Below, one piece after another: positions 55,023-63,597 of a DNA stretch of 64,000 bases. The notes below the pieces were generated by a model that saw only the letters and a program-made list of their open reading frames with translations, had not been told where the DNA came from and searched no databases. The position numbers and the translations under genes were made by a program. Origin of the DNA: Paraburkholderia sp. DHOC27 (lineage in GTDB: Bacteria > Pseudomonadota > Gammaproteobacteria > Burkholderiales > Burkholderiaceae); assembly GCF_003429005.1 (NCBI RefSeq), contig NZ_QVQV01000001.1:1846470-1910469 (forward strand), written 5' to 3'. Within the stretch, counting starts at the first letter, position 1. Every line of letters begins with the position of its first letter.

Positions 55023-55751
55023 ATGACCTTCAAAGACAATCTCCTCGAAGGCAAGGTTGCACTCGTCACCGGCGGACGTTCCGGAATTGGTGCGGCCATT
55101 GCCAACCGACTCGCGCTGCTTGGTGCGAAAGTCGTCGCAGCAGGCTTGCCGCTGCCCGCCGAGGTGCCTGACACGTTGATCGAACAGGTCGAACAGGTCA
55201 CGCTCGACGTGTGTTCTACCGAAGACGTCAACACGGTACTGAGCAAATTCGAACGCCTCGATATCGTAGTGAACTGCGCGGGCGTGATCCGGCGCGGTGA
55301 CGAGCACAAGGTCGAGGTATTCGAAAAGGTGCTCGACATCAATCTGAACGGCACCATGCGGGTTTGTGCAGGCGCACGGGAGCTGCTCAAGAAATCTTCT
55401 GGCTGCATCGTCAACACAGCTTCGATGCTGAGCTTTTTTGGCGGCGGTCTGGTGCCGGCGTATAGCGCGAGCAAGGGCGCGGTCGCGCAGTTGACCAAGT
55501 CTCTCGCCATTGCGTATGCCGCGGACGGAATTCGCGTCAATGCCATCGCGCCGGGCTGGATTGCCACGCCGTTGACGCAGGCGCTCCAGGACGATGACGG
55601 TCGCTCGCAGGTGATTCTTGGCCGAACGCCGCTCGGACGGTGGGGCACACCGGACGAAGTCGCGCAGGTTGCCGTGTTTCTCTGTACGCCCGCGGCCTCG
55701 TTCATGACCGCGTCAATCGTGCCGGTGGACGGCGGCTATCTGGTGGCCTGA
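55023..55751 (+). CDS. SDR-family oxidoreductase
   Basis: This 242-residue classical SDR has VTGGRSGIGAAIANRL, VNCAGV, a serine in NTASMLSF, YSASK as YxxxK and VDGGYLVA at the end. The start at 55023 is chosen; the frame runs back into the cupin gene. It is slightly short between strands two and three, where an adenine-binding loop is reduced (KVVAAGLPLPAEV). It lies between the cupin and DgoK genes and may make a keto-deoxy sugar acid. Confidence 0.92.
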   Translation: MTFKDNLLEGKVALVTGGRSGIGAAIANRLALLGAKVVAAGLPLPAEVPDTLIEQVEQVTLDVCSTEDVNTVLSKFERLDIVVNCAGVIRRGDEHKVEVFEKVLDINLNGTMRVCAGARELLKKSSGCIVNTASMLSFFGGGLVPAYSASKGAVAQLTKSLAIAYAADGIRVNAIAPGWIATPLTQALQDDDGRSQVILGRTPLGRWGTPDEVAQVAVFLCTPAASFMTASIVPVDGGYLVA

Positions 55752-55847
55752 TCGGGAGGTCGATCCGCTGCGCGTGCTGAAGGCATCACCTGGCGGCGGA
55801 TCGGCGTGTCGACGCATGGTTGTTGATATGGCATTCAGGAATTCAAA

Positions 55848-56804
55848 TTGAAAGATTCGTTCGATACAGCGCGTCTGATCGCGCTGGATTGGGGAACGTC
55901 GTCGTTGCGCGCGATGTTACTTGGACCAGACGGAAATCTGCTGGCGCAGCGCGACGCGCCTTGTGGCGTGATGCAGGTAACGAACGGTGACTTTGCCGGA
56001 GTGTTCGCCGCGACGGTTGGCGACTGGCAGGCGCGCTCGCCCGGTCTTCCCATGATTGCGTCGGGCATGATCGGCAGCGCGCAGGGCTGGCGTGAAGCGC
56101 CATATTGTCGGGGCCTCGCCGGAGCAGCCGAACTGGCCACGACGCTGTTGCAAATACCGGTGGCCGACGACCGCGTGCTGCATGTCGTACCAGGCGTCGC
56201 GCTCACTGAGCCGCGTGCGGAAGTCATGCGCGGCGAAGAAACCCAGGTGGTCGGTGCAACCGTGCTGGATGCCGCGCTTGCCGATCGCTCGCGGCTGGTG
56301 CTGCCCGGTACACATAGCAAATGGATCACGGTCGAAGGCGGTCGCATCGTGCAATGCCAGACGTTCATGACGGGCGAACTGTTCGCCGTGCTGCGCCAGC
56401 ATTCGATTCTCGGCAGGCTCTTTAGCGCCGACGATCAGTACAGCGCGGATTCCTCAGGCGCTTTTGACTCTGCCGTGGAGACTGCGCGTGACGCGAAGGA
56501 GGGCGTGGCGCCGCTGCTGTTTTCGGCGCGGGCCAAGGTGCTGCTCGGGCAACTACCGCGATCGCAAAGCCTCGAATATCTCTCGGGTCTGCTGATTGGT
56601 GACGAGATTCGCGCCGCGCTCGGCGGTGAAACCACGCGCCTCGCCGTGATTGGCGATGCGGCGTTGTGCGGCCGGTATCGCCGGGCAATGCGACACTTCG
56701 GCATGGGTGATGTGCAGGAAATCAGGGACGCGGCGCGCATCGGGCTGTGGCGCATCGCGGTTGAAGCGGGCCTTGTAGTGCAAGAGTGTCCAACTCTCGC
56801 TTGA
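55848..56804 (+). CDS. dgoK: 2-dehydro-3-deoxygalactonokinase
   Basis: This 318-residue kinase has the DgoK pattern: LIALDWGTSSLRAMLLGPDG with the phosphate loop, GMIGSAQGWREAPYCRG, then LPGTHSKWITVEGGRI. It phosphorylates 2-keto-3-deoxygalactonate to the 6-phosphate in the De Ley-Doudoroff galactonate pathway. It starts at TTG 55848, with AGGA about 9 bases upstream. No dgoA aldolase gene is near, so the product must be cleaved by an aldolase elsewhere. Confidence 0.93.
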   Translation: MKDSFDTARLIALDWGTSSLRAMLLGPDGNLLAQRDAPCGVMQVTNGDFAGVFAATVGDWQARSPGLPMIASGMIGSAQGWREAPYCRGLAGAAELATTLLQIPVADDRVLHVVPGVALTEPRAEVMRGEETQVVGATVLDAALADRSRLVLPGTHSKWITVEGGRIVQCQTFMTGELFAVLRQHSILGRLFSADDQYSADSSGAFDSAVETARDAKEGVAPLLFSARAKVLLGQLPRSQSLEYLSGLLIGDEIRAALGGETTRLAVIGDAALCGRYRRAMRHFGMGDVQEIRDAARIGLWRIAVEAGLVVQECPTLA

Positions 56805-56815
56805 TGGAAACGGCA

Positions 56816-57829
56816 ATGAATGAGCAGCAACGCGGCGAATCTCCCGCCAACTGGCGGGCATGGGTATGGCAAGGCGGCGACTCGCCGCTGCACCTTGTCA
56901 ACGAGGAGATCGAGGCGCCACGCTTGCAGGCGGGGCAGGCGCTGGTGCGTAACGCGGTGATCGGCCTGAACCCGGTTGACTGGAAAGTGCTCGGCGATCC
57001 GCAGATGGGTTGGCATGCGGGCCACGTGCCGGGTGTGGATGGGGCGGGGACGGTCGTCGCGGTGGGTGAGGGTGTGCCGGAAACGTGGCTCGGTGAGCGC
57101 GTGGCCTACCATCAGAGCCTGCATGCGCACGGCAGTTTTGCCGAGTACACGCCGATCATGGCGCACGCGCTCATGCGGGTACCCGATGCCGTGGACTTCG
57201 CCGTGGCGGCGAGCTTTCCCTGTCCCGCGTTGACGGCCTGGCAGGCGCTGGAGAAGATTCCGGCGCGTCCGGCCCAGCATCTGCTGATCAGCGGCGCGGG
57301 CGGCAGCGTTGGCCATTACCTCGTGCAACTGGCGAAGGAGCGTGGCTTTCGGGTCAGCGTAATGTGCAACCCACGTCATGCGAGCCGCCTGTCGGCGCTT
57401 GGCGCGGACGAATGCCTGGACGGACCGCTGACTCCTGGCGAGGCCTGGCTGGAGCGCGACGTGGAGCGCTTCTACGCGGTGATCGACTGCGTCAACGAGG
57501 ATCACGCGGCGCGTCTTGCGCCCGCGCTTCTGGCCAATGGCCATCTGGTGTGCATTCAGGGGCGCGTTGCGCAGTGGCCCACGACGCCGTTTGGCCGATC
57601 GCTCTCGCTGCACGAAGTCGCTCTCGGGGCGACACACGTGTACGGCGATCGCGCGGCGTGGGCCCGGTTGACGCAGGCAGGGGAAGGGATGCTCGAAGCG
57701 ATTGCCACAGGTCGTATGCAGCCCGAACAGTATGTGGTGCATCCGTTTTCTGAACTGGGTGCAAGGCTCGAGGCGCTGAAGAACCGGCGGTTTTTCGGGA
57801 AATCGGTGATTGGGTGTTTGGATTTTTGA
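56816..57829 (+). CDS. MDR-family NAD(P)-dependent alcohol/quinone reductase
   Basis: This 337-residue medium-chain reductase has an N-terminal GroES-like domain (HVPGVDGAGTVVAVGEGV) and a Rossmann nucleotide-binding motif (LISGAGGSVGHYLVQLAKE). It lacks the structural-zinc cysteine cluster, which points to quinone-reductase-type chemistry, an inference. Alternative starts at 56786 and 56804 exist; GGAAACGG favours 56816. It is the last gene of the plus-strand run. Confidence 0.88.
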   Translation: MNEQQRGESPANWRAWVWQGGDSPLHLVNEEIEAPRLQAGQALVRNAVIGLNPVDWKVLGDPQMGWHAGHVPGVDGAGTVVAVGEGVPETWLGERVAYHQSLHAHGSFAEYTPIMAHALMRVPDAVDFAVAASFPCPALTAWQALEKIPARPAQHLLISGAGGSVGHYLVQLAKERGFRVSVMCNPRHASRLSALGADECLDGPLTPGEAWLERDVERFYAVIDCVNEDHAARLAPALLANGHLVCIQGRVAQWPTTPFGRSLSLHEVALGATHVYGDRAAWARLTQAGEGMLEAIATGRMQPEQYVVHPFSELGARLEALKNRRFFGKSVIGCLDF

Positions 57830-57881
57830 GGGGGAAGCGTGCCAGGTGTTCGGTGATTAAACGGCGTTGCGCGTCACATGC

Positions 57882-57904
57882 AAAAGGCCCCGCTAAGGCG
57901 GGGC
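57882..57904 (-). terminator. Rho-independent terminator of the secreted-protein gene
   Basis: Read on the minus strand, GCCCCGC, loop CTTA, GCGGGGC is followed by CTTTT. It lies 21 bases after the stop of the minus-strand gene at 57925. It is also convergent with the MDR gene and could end that transcript, but the T-run suits the minus strand. Confidence 0.85.
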
Positions 57905-57924
57905 ACACGTCTGGCACTTACGTT

Positions 57925-58398
57925 CTACGAAATCGGTTTCATAGAGCACACGCTTAAATCCACCGCATGTTTAAAGCCGCCTGGGACAATGCCCGGCTGA
58001 TCTTTTTCAGGCGGCTCTATTGTCACACTCGCAATACGCTCTTCGACACGTGTCGCTTTCGACAGATTCGCGTTGACAGGTTTACCATGCTTATCGAAGA
58101 AGGTCGTTTGAGTATTCACCGTAAGGACCACGCGCTGATTAGACGTCGCGCCATGCCAGTTCGCCCACATGGAATATGGCCCGATCCTGGTCCCGCCTAG
58201 TGCTTTCGATTGAACGTCACCTATCCGGGTTCCCACTGGATCGCTAACAATATCGAAACTGCACAAGACAAATTGCCTGAGTGTAGGGTTTTGGTTCAAT
58301 AAAGGTACGATCGAAGAATCGAAATCGACGGAACCACTTCCCTCAAGTGAGAATGAGACAATCGGGCAAAGCAGAACAAGCAGAAACAGTCGTTTCAT
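57925..58398 (-). CDS. Hypothetical secreted protein
   Basis: This 157-residue protein begins KRLFLLVLLCPIVSFS, a signal peptide. The mature part is beta-rich (GTRIGPYSMWANWHGATSNQ, VVLTVNTQTTFFDKHGK) with two cysteines (SFDIVSD side and VCSMKPIS end). The frame runs to 58521, but 58398 is chosen because the signal peptide begins there. No family was recognised. It has its own terminator and is separated from the TetR gene by 130 bases. Confidence 0.75.
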   Translation of the reverse strand: MKRLFLLVLLCPIVSFSLEGSGSVDFDSSIVPLLNQNPTLRQFVLCSFDIVSDPVGTRIGDVQSKALGGTRIGPYSMWANWHGATSNQRVVLTVNTQTTFFDKHGKPVNANLSKATRVEERIASVTIEPPEKDQPGIVPGGFKHAVDLSVCSMKPIS

Positions 58399-58480
58399 GT
58401 CACTTACCAAGGAATTTGACACGCGCATTCTGAAGGTCACCGCCAGACGCTTGCCATGTTCTGGTGGCGGGTCTTTGTTG

Positions 58481-58509
58481 ATAAAAAATAGGCGCGAGGA
58501 TTCGCGCCT
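58481..58509 (-). terminator. Rho-independent terminator of the TetR gene
   Basis: On the minus strand, GGCGCGA, loop ATCC, TCGCGCC is followed by TATTTTTTAT. It lies 19 bases past the TetR stop, a clear terminator. Confidence 0.9.
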
Positions 58510-58527
58510 TGATTCCAGCAAACCCAG

Positions 58528-59103
58528 CTATTTCGCCTTCTTCCCCACGTCGCTCGACGGATTCGTCAGGATGGCGTTCGTAATCAGGTGGAACAGGTGG
58601 TCCCCCCGCGACGCGAATCCGGGCTGGTCGACGAGCCAGCCAAGCGCCGACATCAAGGCGAACAGGTCGACCCCATCCATATCCGCACGCGCCGTGCCCT
58701 CGGCCTGAGCACGATGCAAAAGTCGCGCGCCTGCTGAACGCAACGCATTGCTCGAGGCGTGCAGCGCGGAGTCCGGGTCCGCGTGCGCAGTCGCAAACAA
58801 GGCGCAAATGCCGTTATAGCTGCGCACGAACCCCATCCCCTCGCGAAACCACGTCACCAGTGCTTCATCCGGTTGGTTCGACTTTTCGAGTTCGGCTGCC
58901 TGCTGGATCAGTTCGTCCACGTTGATACGCAACAGCGCTTCGAACAAGGCCTCGCGGGTCGGGAAATGGCGAAACAGCGTGGCCAGTCCGACCTCCGCCC
59001 GGCGGGCGATATCGCGCATGGACGCGTCGGCACCATGCTCGGCGACGACTTCGCGCGCGACTTCAAGTAGATGGCTGTAATTCTTCTGGGCGTCAGCTCG
59101 CAT
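58528..59103 (-). CDS. TetR-family transcriptional repressor
   Basis: This 191-residue TetR repressor has an N-terminal HTH (ASMRDIARRAEVGLATLFRH) and the TetR C-terminal ligand-binding domain. The start is taken at 59103; an ATG at 59118 is possible. It is divergent from the SDR gene at 59234, and two operator-like palindromes lie between them, so it probably represses both. Confidence 0.92.
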   Translation of the reverse strand: MRADAQKNYSHLLEVAREVVAEHGADASMRDIARRAEVGLATLFRHFPTREALFEALLRINVDELIQQAAELEKSNQPDEALVTWFREGMGFVRSYNGICALFATAHADPDSALHASSNALRSAGARLLHRAQAEGTARADMDGVDLFALMSALGWLVDQPGFASRGDHLFHLITNAILTNPSSDVGKKAK

Positions 59104-59111
59104 AAATTGCC

Positions 59112-59142
59112 TTGACAAACGGATCGGTGTTCCACATATAAT
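59112..59142 (+). promoter_or_regulatory. Sigma-70-type promoter for the SDR gene
   Basis: TTGACA (59112-59117) and TATAAT (59137-59142) are both exact consensus hexamers with a 19-base spacer, slightly long. The first operator copy lies inside the spacer, so bound repressor would block polymerase. Confidence 0.7.
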
Positions 59143-59168
59143 GAAAACGTATCTGGATCAGTGATCCA
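59121..59168. promoter_or_regulatory. Two copies of a 13-base palindromic TetR operator
   Basis: GGATCAGTGATCC (59155-59167, flanked by T and A to give a 15-base palindrome) and GGATCGGTGTTCC (59121-59133) match at 11 of 13 positions, centres 34 bases apart. They lie in the TetR/SDR spacer and overlap the promoter. Confidence 0.7.
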
Positions 59169-59233
59169 CAAGATACAGCACATTTGTGTAACTGGGAACC
59201 GAAACGTAGTACGACACCACGAAAGGAAACGTC

Positions 59234-59968
59234 ATGGGCAAGCTGGACGGGAAGGTTGCAGTCATTACGGGTGGATCAAGCGGTATGGCGCTGGCAAGCG
59301 CCAAAAGGTTCGTTGAAGAGGGCGCCTATGTTTTCATCACGGGTCGCAGGCAGGAAGCGCTCGACGAGGCAATCAGGCAGATTGGCCGGAACGTCACCGG
59401 CGTGCGCGGCGATGCGGCCAGCCTCGACGATCTCGATCGCCTGTTCGATACCGTCAAGCGGGAAAAGGGCAAGATCGACGTTCTGTTTGCAAGCGCAGGC
59501 ATGGGCGAGGCCGTCCCGCTGGGTGAGATTACCGAGCAGCAGTTCGACGCGACTTTCGGTCTGAATACGCGCGGAACGCTGTTCACGGTTCAGAAGGCGT
59601 TGCCGCTGTTCAACGATGGCGGGTCGATCTTCATGACCGGGTCCGTTGCCTCGGTGAAGGGCTTTCCTGGCTACGGCGTGTATGCGGCGAGCAAGGCGGC
59701 GCTGCGCTCGTTCGCGCGTACCTGGCTCAACGAACTGAAAGGCAGAAATATCCGGGTGAATGTGCTGAGCCCGGGGCCCATCGCCACGCCGATGCAGGAC
59801 CAGGTTCTCACCGAAGAGGCGAAACAAATGTTCGAATCGCTGATTCCGCGCGGGACGATGGGGCGGCCTGAAGAGATCGCGACGGTTGCCGTGTTTCTTG
59901 CGTCAGACGATTCGAGCTTCGTGAATGGCGTGGAGCTGGCGGTCGATGGCGGCTTCTCGGCCATCTGA
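59234..59968 (+). CDS. SDR-family oxidoreductase, TetR-controlled
   Basis: This 244-residue SDR has TGGSSGMALASAKRF as cofactor loop (the third glycine of TGxxxGxG is alanine), a serine in MTGSVAS, YAASK as YxxxK and AVDGGFSAI at the end. Such TetR/SDR pairs are common in detoxification of quinones or aldehydes. AAAGGAAACG precedes the ATG. It is in line with the F420/NADP-type reductase gene 103 bases downstream. Confidence 0.93.
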   Translation: MGKLDGKVAVITGGSSGMALASAKRFVEEGAYVFITGRRQEALDEAIRQIGRNVTGVRGDAASLDDLDRLFDTVKREKGKIDVLFASAGMGEAVPLGEITEQQFDATFGLNTRGTLFTVQKALPLFNDGGSIFMTGSVASVKGFPGYGVYAASKAALRSFARTWLNELKGRNIRVNVLSPGPIATPMQDQVLTEEAKQMFESLIPRGTMGRPEEIATVAVFLASDDSSFVNGVELAVDGGFSAI

Positions 59969-60071
59969 TAGGGCGCTGAACAAGGTGTAGAAGGGCAATT
60001 GACGTCAAGTATCTCCGCCTTGCTACATCTATCAATCTGGATAACTAATCAATAGTGAATGGAGCGTTAAT

Positions 60072-60668
60072 ATGAGTTACGCAATTATTGGCTTTGGCAA
60101 GATTGGCCAGGCACTCGCGCGAGCGTTTGCACGCAAGAACATCGACGTAACCGTCGCCAGCCGGCGTGCCCCCGAAACCTTGCTGCCGCAGGCTCAGGCG
60201 ATCGGCCCCACGGTCCGTGCTGGATCCTTGCAGGAGGCGATCGCGTCCGACACGATCTTCCTCGCCGTTCCGTATTGGGAACATCGCGAAGTCGCGAAGC
60301 AGCTCGTGAACTGGCAGGGCAAGACGATCATTGACGCGACCAACACCAACGCGCCGGTCGAAGAGCTGAACGGTGAGCCGTCGTCCGCAGTGGTCGCCAG
60401 CGCGTTCACTGGCGCCAGGTTCGTCAAGGGCTTTAATCATCTACCCGCTGCGGTATTGGCTTCTGATCCGAACGTGAATGGCGGCAGCCGGGTCGTGTTT
60501 TTGTCGAGCGATGACGAAAATGCGGTGGCACCGGTCGCGGCGTTAGCCGAACAACTCGGTTTCGCGCCGATTGCGCTCGGAGCGCTCAAGGAAGGCGGCT
60601 CGCTGGTTCAGGCGAGGGGCAATATCTGGGGCAAACTGATCTTCAAGGACCTCGTCCAGTTCAAATGA
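60072..60668 (+). CDS. NAD(P)-binding reductase (F420H2:NADP oxidoreductase-like)
   Basis: This 198-residue protein of the F420-dependent NADP reductase superfamily has a Rossmann loop (AIIGFGKIGQALARAFA), ASRR for NADP-phosphate binding, and FVKGFNHLPAAVL. In bacteria without F420 these act as NADPH reductases of unclear substrate. It may be co-regulated with the SDR gene. Confidence 0.9.
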   Translation: MSYAIIGFGKIGQALARAFARKNIDVTVASRRAPETLLPQAQAIGPTVRAGSLQEAIASDTIFLAVPYWEHREVAKQLVNWQGKTIIDATNTNAPVEELNGEPSSAVVASAFTGARFVKGFNHLPAAVLASDPNVNGGSRVVFLSSDDENAVAPVAALAEQLGFAPIALGALKEGGSLVQARGNIWGKLIFKDLVQFK

Positions 60669-60837
60669 CGGCAGAGCACGGCGGTCTACGCGGAAATGGA
60701 ACCGCTTGTGTGGCCGGCATGGTGACGCGAATAAAGGCTTCGGGGTCCCGCCGGCGAAACGCGGACCTCGCGCATTGTCGTGGCCGCTCGACGCAGACCA
60801 CGGCGGCTGCTTTCCTGAACGGCTCGCATCTGACCGG

Positions 60838-61578
60838 CTACGTAGAAGGCAAAAACAGCTTCCATTGACCTTCGGATACGACCTGGACGTTAGCATCGCT
60901 CACTGCAATGGCGGTCTGATCATCGATGGCGTACACCGGCGCCGGAATCCTGGCTGCCCATCGTTGCGCATTCTTCAGCGAGGCATCGGGATGATCCGGG
61001 TGGTCGAAATGCGGGATCAAGGCGAAGTCGACCCAGCCGGCTCCATGCGCCGTCACCAGAAGGCTTGCCTCTTCGCCCTCAGTGGTTGCGAAGGAGAAGG
61101 GTTCAGAGGTCGGGGCGCCGCGATAGGCACTCGGCGGCTGCGTGTAGTTTTCCGCGAATGTCGCGGACACCGCCATGCTGCCCGCGCTCAGGCCCACATA
61201 AACCCGTTCGCCTCGCAGGGACGACCAGAGTTCGGTGAGGCCGGACTGACGCATCCAGTTGGCCAGATAGACGGGGTCACCGCCCCACACCAGCAGGACG
61301 TCGGTCTCTTCCACGAGCGGGACCCAATCTTCTCTGGAGAGGCTCGGCAGCGTGGTGAGTTCGAGAACGCCGAGCGATTTCCAGCCCAATTCACACAACG
61401 GGCCACGTGTATTTCCCGCGAACGCCTGCCACGCTGCGGCCGCGTGGCGCGGATAGCCGTACATGGCGGTGGGAATGAAGAGCGCGCTGCACTCAGCGAT
61501 GGGTTTGCCTAACAGCCCAACCAGGGCAGCGTGGATACTGACGTTGGTGATGCCGCTGGACGTCAGAAGAAATTTCAT
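60838..61578 (-). CDS. Peptidase S51/type-1 GATase-like protein (PepE family)
   Basis: This 246-residue S51-type protein has the nucleophile serine in VYVGLSAGSMAVSAT, DVLLVWGGDPVYLANWM, and late FALIPHFDHPDHPD with the catalytic histidine. It resembles alpha-aspartyl dipeptidase PepE and cyanophycinase. The start at 61578 (MKFLLTSSG) gives the usual family length; the frame opens at 61620. It is a single gene. Confidence 0.9.
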   Translation of the reverse strand: MKFLLTSSGITNVSIHAALVGLLGKPIAECSALFIPTAMYGYPRHAAAAWQAFAGNTRGPLCELGWKSLGVLELTTLPSLSREDWVPLVEETDVLLVWGGDPVYLANWMRQSGLTELWSSLRGERVYVGLSAGSMAVSATFAENYTQPPSAYRGAPTSEPFSFATTEGEEASLLVTAHGAGWVDFALIPHFDHPDHPDASLKNAQRWAARIPAPVYAIDDQTAIAVSDANVQVVSEGQWKLFLPST

Positions 61579-61819
61579 GCGATGGCCCTCGCTTCGCTGA
61601 AAAAATCTGGCAACTCGCACAGTCTAGCCTGAAGTATCTTTCAGGCGGCCGGATTCGTGTGGCCGTTCCGCTTCCATAGCGGCCATGCGACGGTCCTTCA
61701 TGGAGACCACCCGGCATCTCCAGTGCGATAAGATCGCATCGTTGTCAGCAACGTTCAATCTGCGACTGTTGCGACCACGAACGCGCGCTACGATTTCCCC
61801 TTTCCTTTGGGTGAGTTTT

Positions 61820-62740
61820 TTGGACCGACTTGAAGCTATGGCAATGCTGGTCTCTTCAATCGAAGAGGGGAGTTTGTCGGCTGCTGCGCGGCAATTGCGA
61901 ATTCCCGTGGCTACGCTCACGCGAAACGTCAACGACCTCGAAGCGTTGGTGGGCACGAAGCTACTCGTCAGGACAACTCGTAAGCTCACACTGACGGATG
62001 CCGGCGCGGAATACGTCGCCTCCGCGAAGCGGATCCTCGAACAGGTCGATGAGCAGGAGCGCCGCGCCGCGGGCGAGTTCAGCACGCCGCGCGGCGAGCT
62101 GGTGATTACGACGCCCGTGCAGGTTGCCCGCTTACGGGTGCTGCCGGTGATCAATCAGTTTCTCGCGATGTACCCTGAGATACGAATCCGGCTGCTGCAG
62201 TCGGACCGCAACATCGATCTCGTCGATTCACACGCTGACGTTGCCATCCGGATTGGACGCCTGCGTGACAGCAGCCTGGTCGCGACACGGGTTGGGACCT
62301 TGCGAGTGGTAGTGGTGGCCAGCCAGGATCTGCTTGACCGGTGCGGTGAGCCGAAGACCCCCGAGGAGCTTTGTGGTTTTCCTTGCGTCGTATTCGATAG
62401 TCCCAATCTCTCGCCGTGGCGTTTTCGCCGCCCGGACACGGAAGAGATCTTTAACGTGGCGGACGTGCCGCGACTGCTCGTGTCTTCACCAGATGCCGCG
62501 CTCGATGCTGCCATTGATGGTATCGGCGCAACGCTGCTTCTCGAGCACGATGTGGGCGCCGCCGTGAACGCCGGTCAGGTCAGGATCATCTTGCAGGCGT
62601 TCGAAGTCGAACCGATACCGGTTCATCTCATCCATCTTTCCCGGCACCAGATGCCGGCCAAGCTTCGACGGTTCATCGATTTCGCGGTACCCAAACTTCG
62701 TGAAATGCTGGGTGAGTTCGGACATGTTCCGTCGAGCTAG
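61820..62740 (+). CDS. LysR-family transcriptional regulator
   Basis: This 306-residue LysR protein has an HTH (GSLSAAARQLRIPVATLTRN) and the effector domain with PEIRIRLLQSDRNIDLVDSH. It is clearly paralogous to the LysR at 14864. The start is taken at TTG 61820 (LDRLEAM), giving the usual length; GGGTGAG precedes it, and an ATG at 61685 would add 45 unlikely residues. It is convergent with the SDR gene. Confidence 0.92.
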   Translation: MDRLEAMAMLVSSIEEGSLSAAARQLRIPVATLTRNVNDLEALVGTKLLVRTTRKLTLTDAGAEYVASAKRILEQVDEQERRAAGEFSTPRGELVITTPVQVARLRVLPVINQFLAMYPEIRIRLLQSDRNIDLVDSHADVAIRIGRLRDSSLVATRVGTLRVVVVASQDLLDRCGEPKTPEELCGFPCVVFDSPNLSPWRFRRPDTEEIFNVADVPRLLVSSPDAALDAAIDGIGATLLLEHDVGAAVNAGQVRIILQAFEVEPIPVHLIHLSRHQMPAKLRRFIDFAVPKLREMLGEFGHVPSS

Positions 62741-62781
62741 CGGCTCGCGATTCCATACTGAGTTCTTTGAACTGGAACCGG

Positions 62782-62812
62782 CCGCCGTCTGTGCGTGATG
62801 CCAGGACGGCGG
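62782..62812. terminator. Hairpin between convergent LysR and SDR genes
   Basis: CCGCCGTC and GACGGCGG form perfect 8-base arms around a 15-base loop between the convergent stops at 62740 and 62851. There is no T-run, so factor-assisted or no termination is possible. Confidence 0.4.
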
Positions 62813-62850
62813 GCTGGGTCGAGCCACGCATCGGCTCATGCCGGTACGGC

Positions 62851-63597
62851 TTAGAACTGCGTGAGACCGCCGTCGACGACCAGTTCCGTGCCCGTCGTGT
62901 ACGACGAGTCATCACTTGCCAGGAAAAGCACCGTCTTGGCGAGTTCAGCCGGCTCGCCGAAACGCTTGAGGGCGACCTTGTCCGTGATGCCCGAAGCGAC
63001 TTGCGAGAGCACGTTGTCGGGCAAGCCGATCTTGCTGTAGAACGGCGTGGCGATCGCGCCCGGGCTGACAGCATTCACGCGAATGCCGCGCGGTGCCAGT
63101 TCCGCGCCCAGGGTACGCACGAGGGAGCGTGCGGCTGCCTTGGTGGCGGCGAGAATCGACAGACCCGGATAGCCGATCGTGTTCAGGAACGACGTCGTGA
63201 CGATGATGCTGCCGCCTTGCGCAATGATCGGAGCCGTCTTCTGGATGGTGAAGAAGGTCCCAGTGAAGTTCAGGGCGAGATTCTCAGCGACGTACGCTTC
63301 CGTGACAGCTTCGAGCGGAGCAACCGTGGTCGCGCCGGCGTTGGCGAACACGACGTCGATGTGACCGTATTTCGCACGCGTTGCTTCGACGGCCCGTTCG
63401 ATGTCCGCGACGTTGCGGATGTCTGCGCGAACCAGCAGGGCGTCGCCATTGAGTTCCTTGCCGGCTGCGGCCAGACGCTCTTCATTCGAGCCGACCAGAA
63501 CCACTTTGGCGCCTTCGGCCTGAAAGAGTTTTGCGGTTTCCAGGCCGATGCCCGACGTACCGCCCGTAACGAATGCCACTTTGTTCTTGAGCTTCAT
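62851..63597 (-). CDS. SDR-family protein lacking the catalytic tyrosine
   Basis: This 248-residue protein has the SDR fold, with FVTGGTSGIGLETAKLF, FANAGA and VDGGLTQF. In place of YxxxK it reads LAATK (GYPGLSILAATKAAARS), so the catalytic tyrosine is leucine (codon 63151-63153), while the lysine and serine (VTTS) remain. It is similar to the SDR at 59234 and convergent with the LysR gene. It may be a non-catalytic or altered SDR. Confidence 0.9.
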   Translation of the reverse strand: MKLKNKVAFVTGGTSGIGLETAKLFQAEGAKVVLVGSNEERLAAAGKELNGDALLVRADIRNVADIERAVEATRAKYGHIDVVFANAGATTVAPLEAVTEAYVAENLALNFTGTFFTIQKTAPIIAQGGSIIVTTSFLNTIGYPGLSILAATKAAARSLVRTLGAELAPRGIRVNAVSPGAIATPFYSKIGLPDNVLSQVASGITDKVALKRFGEPAELAKTVLFLASDDSSYTTGTELVVDGGLTQF

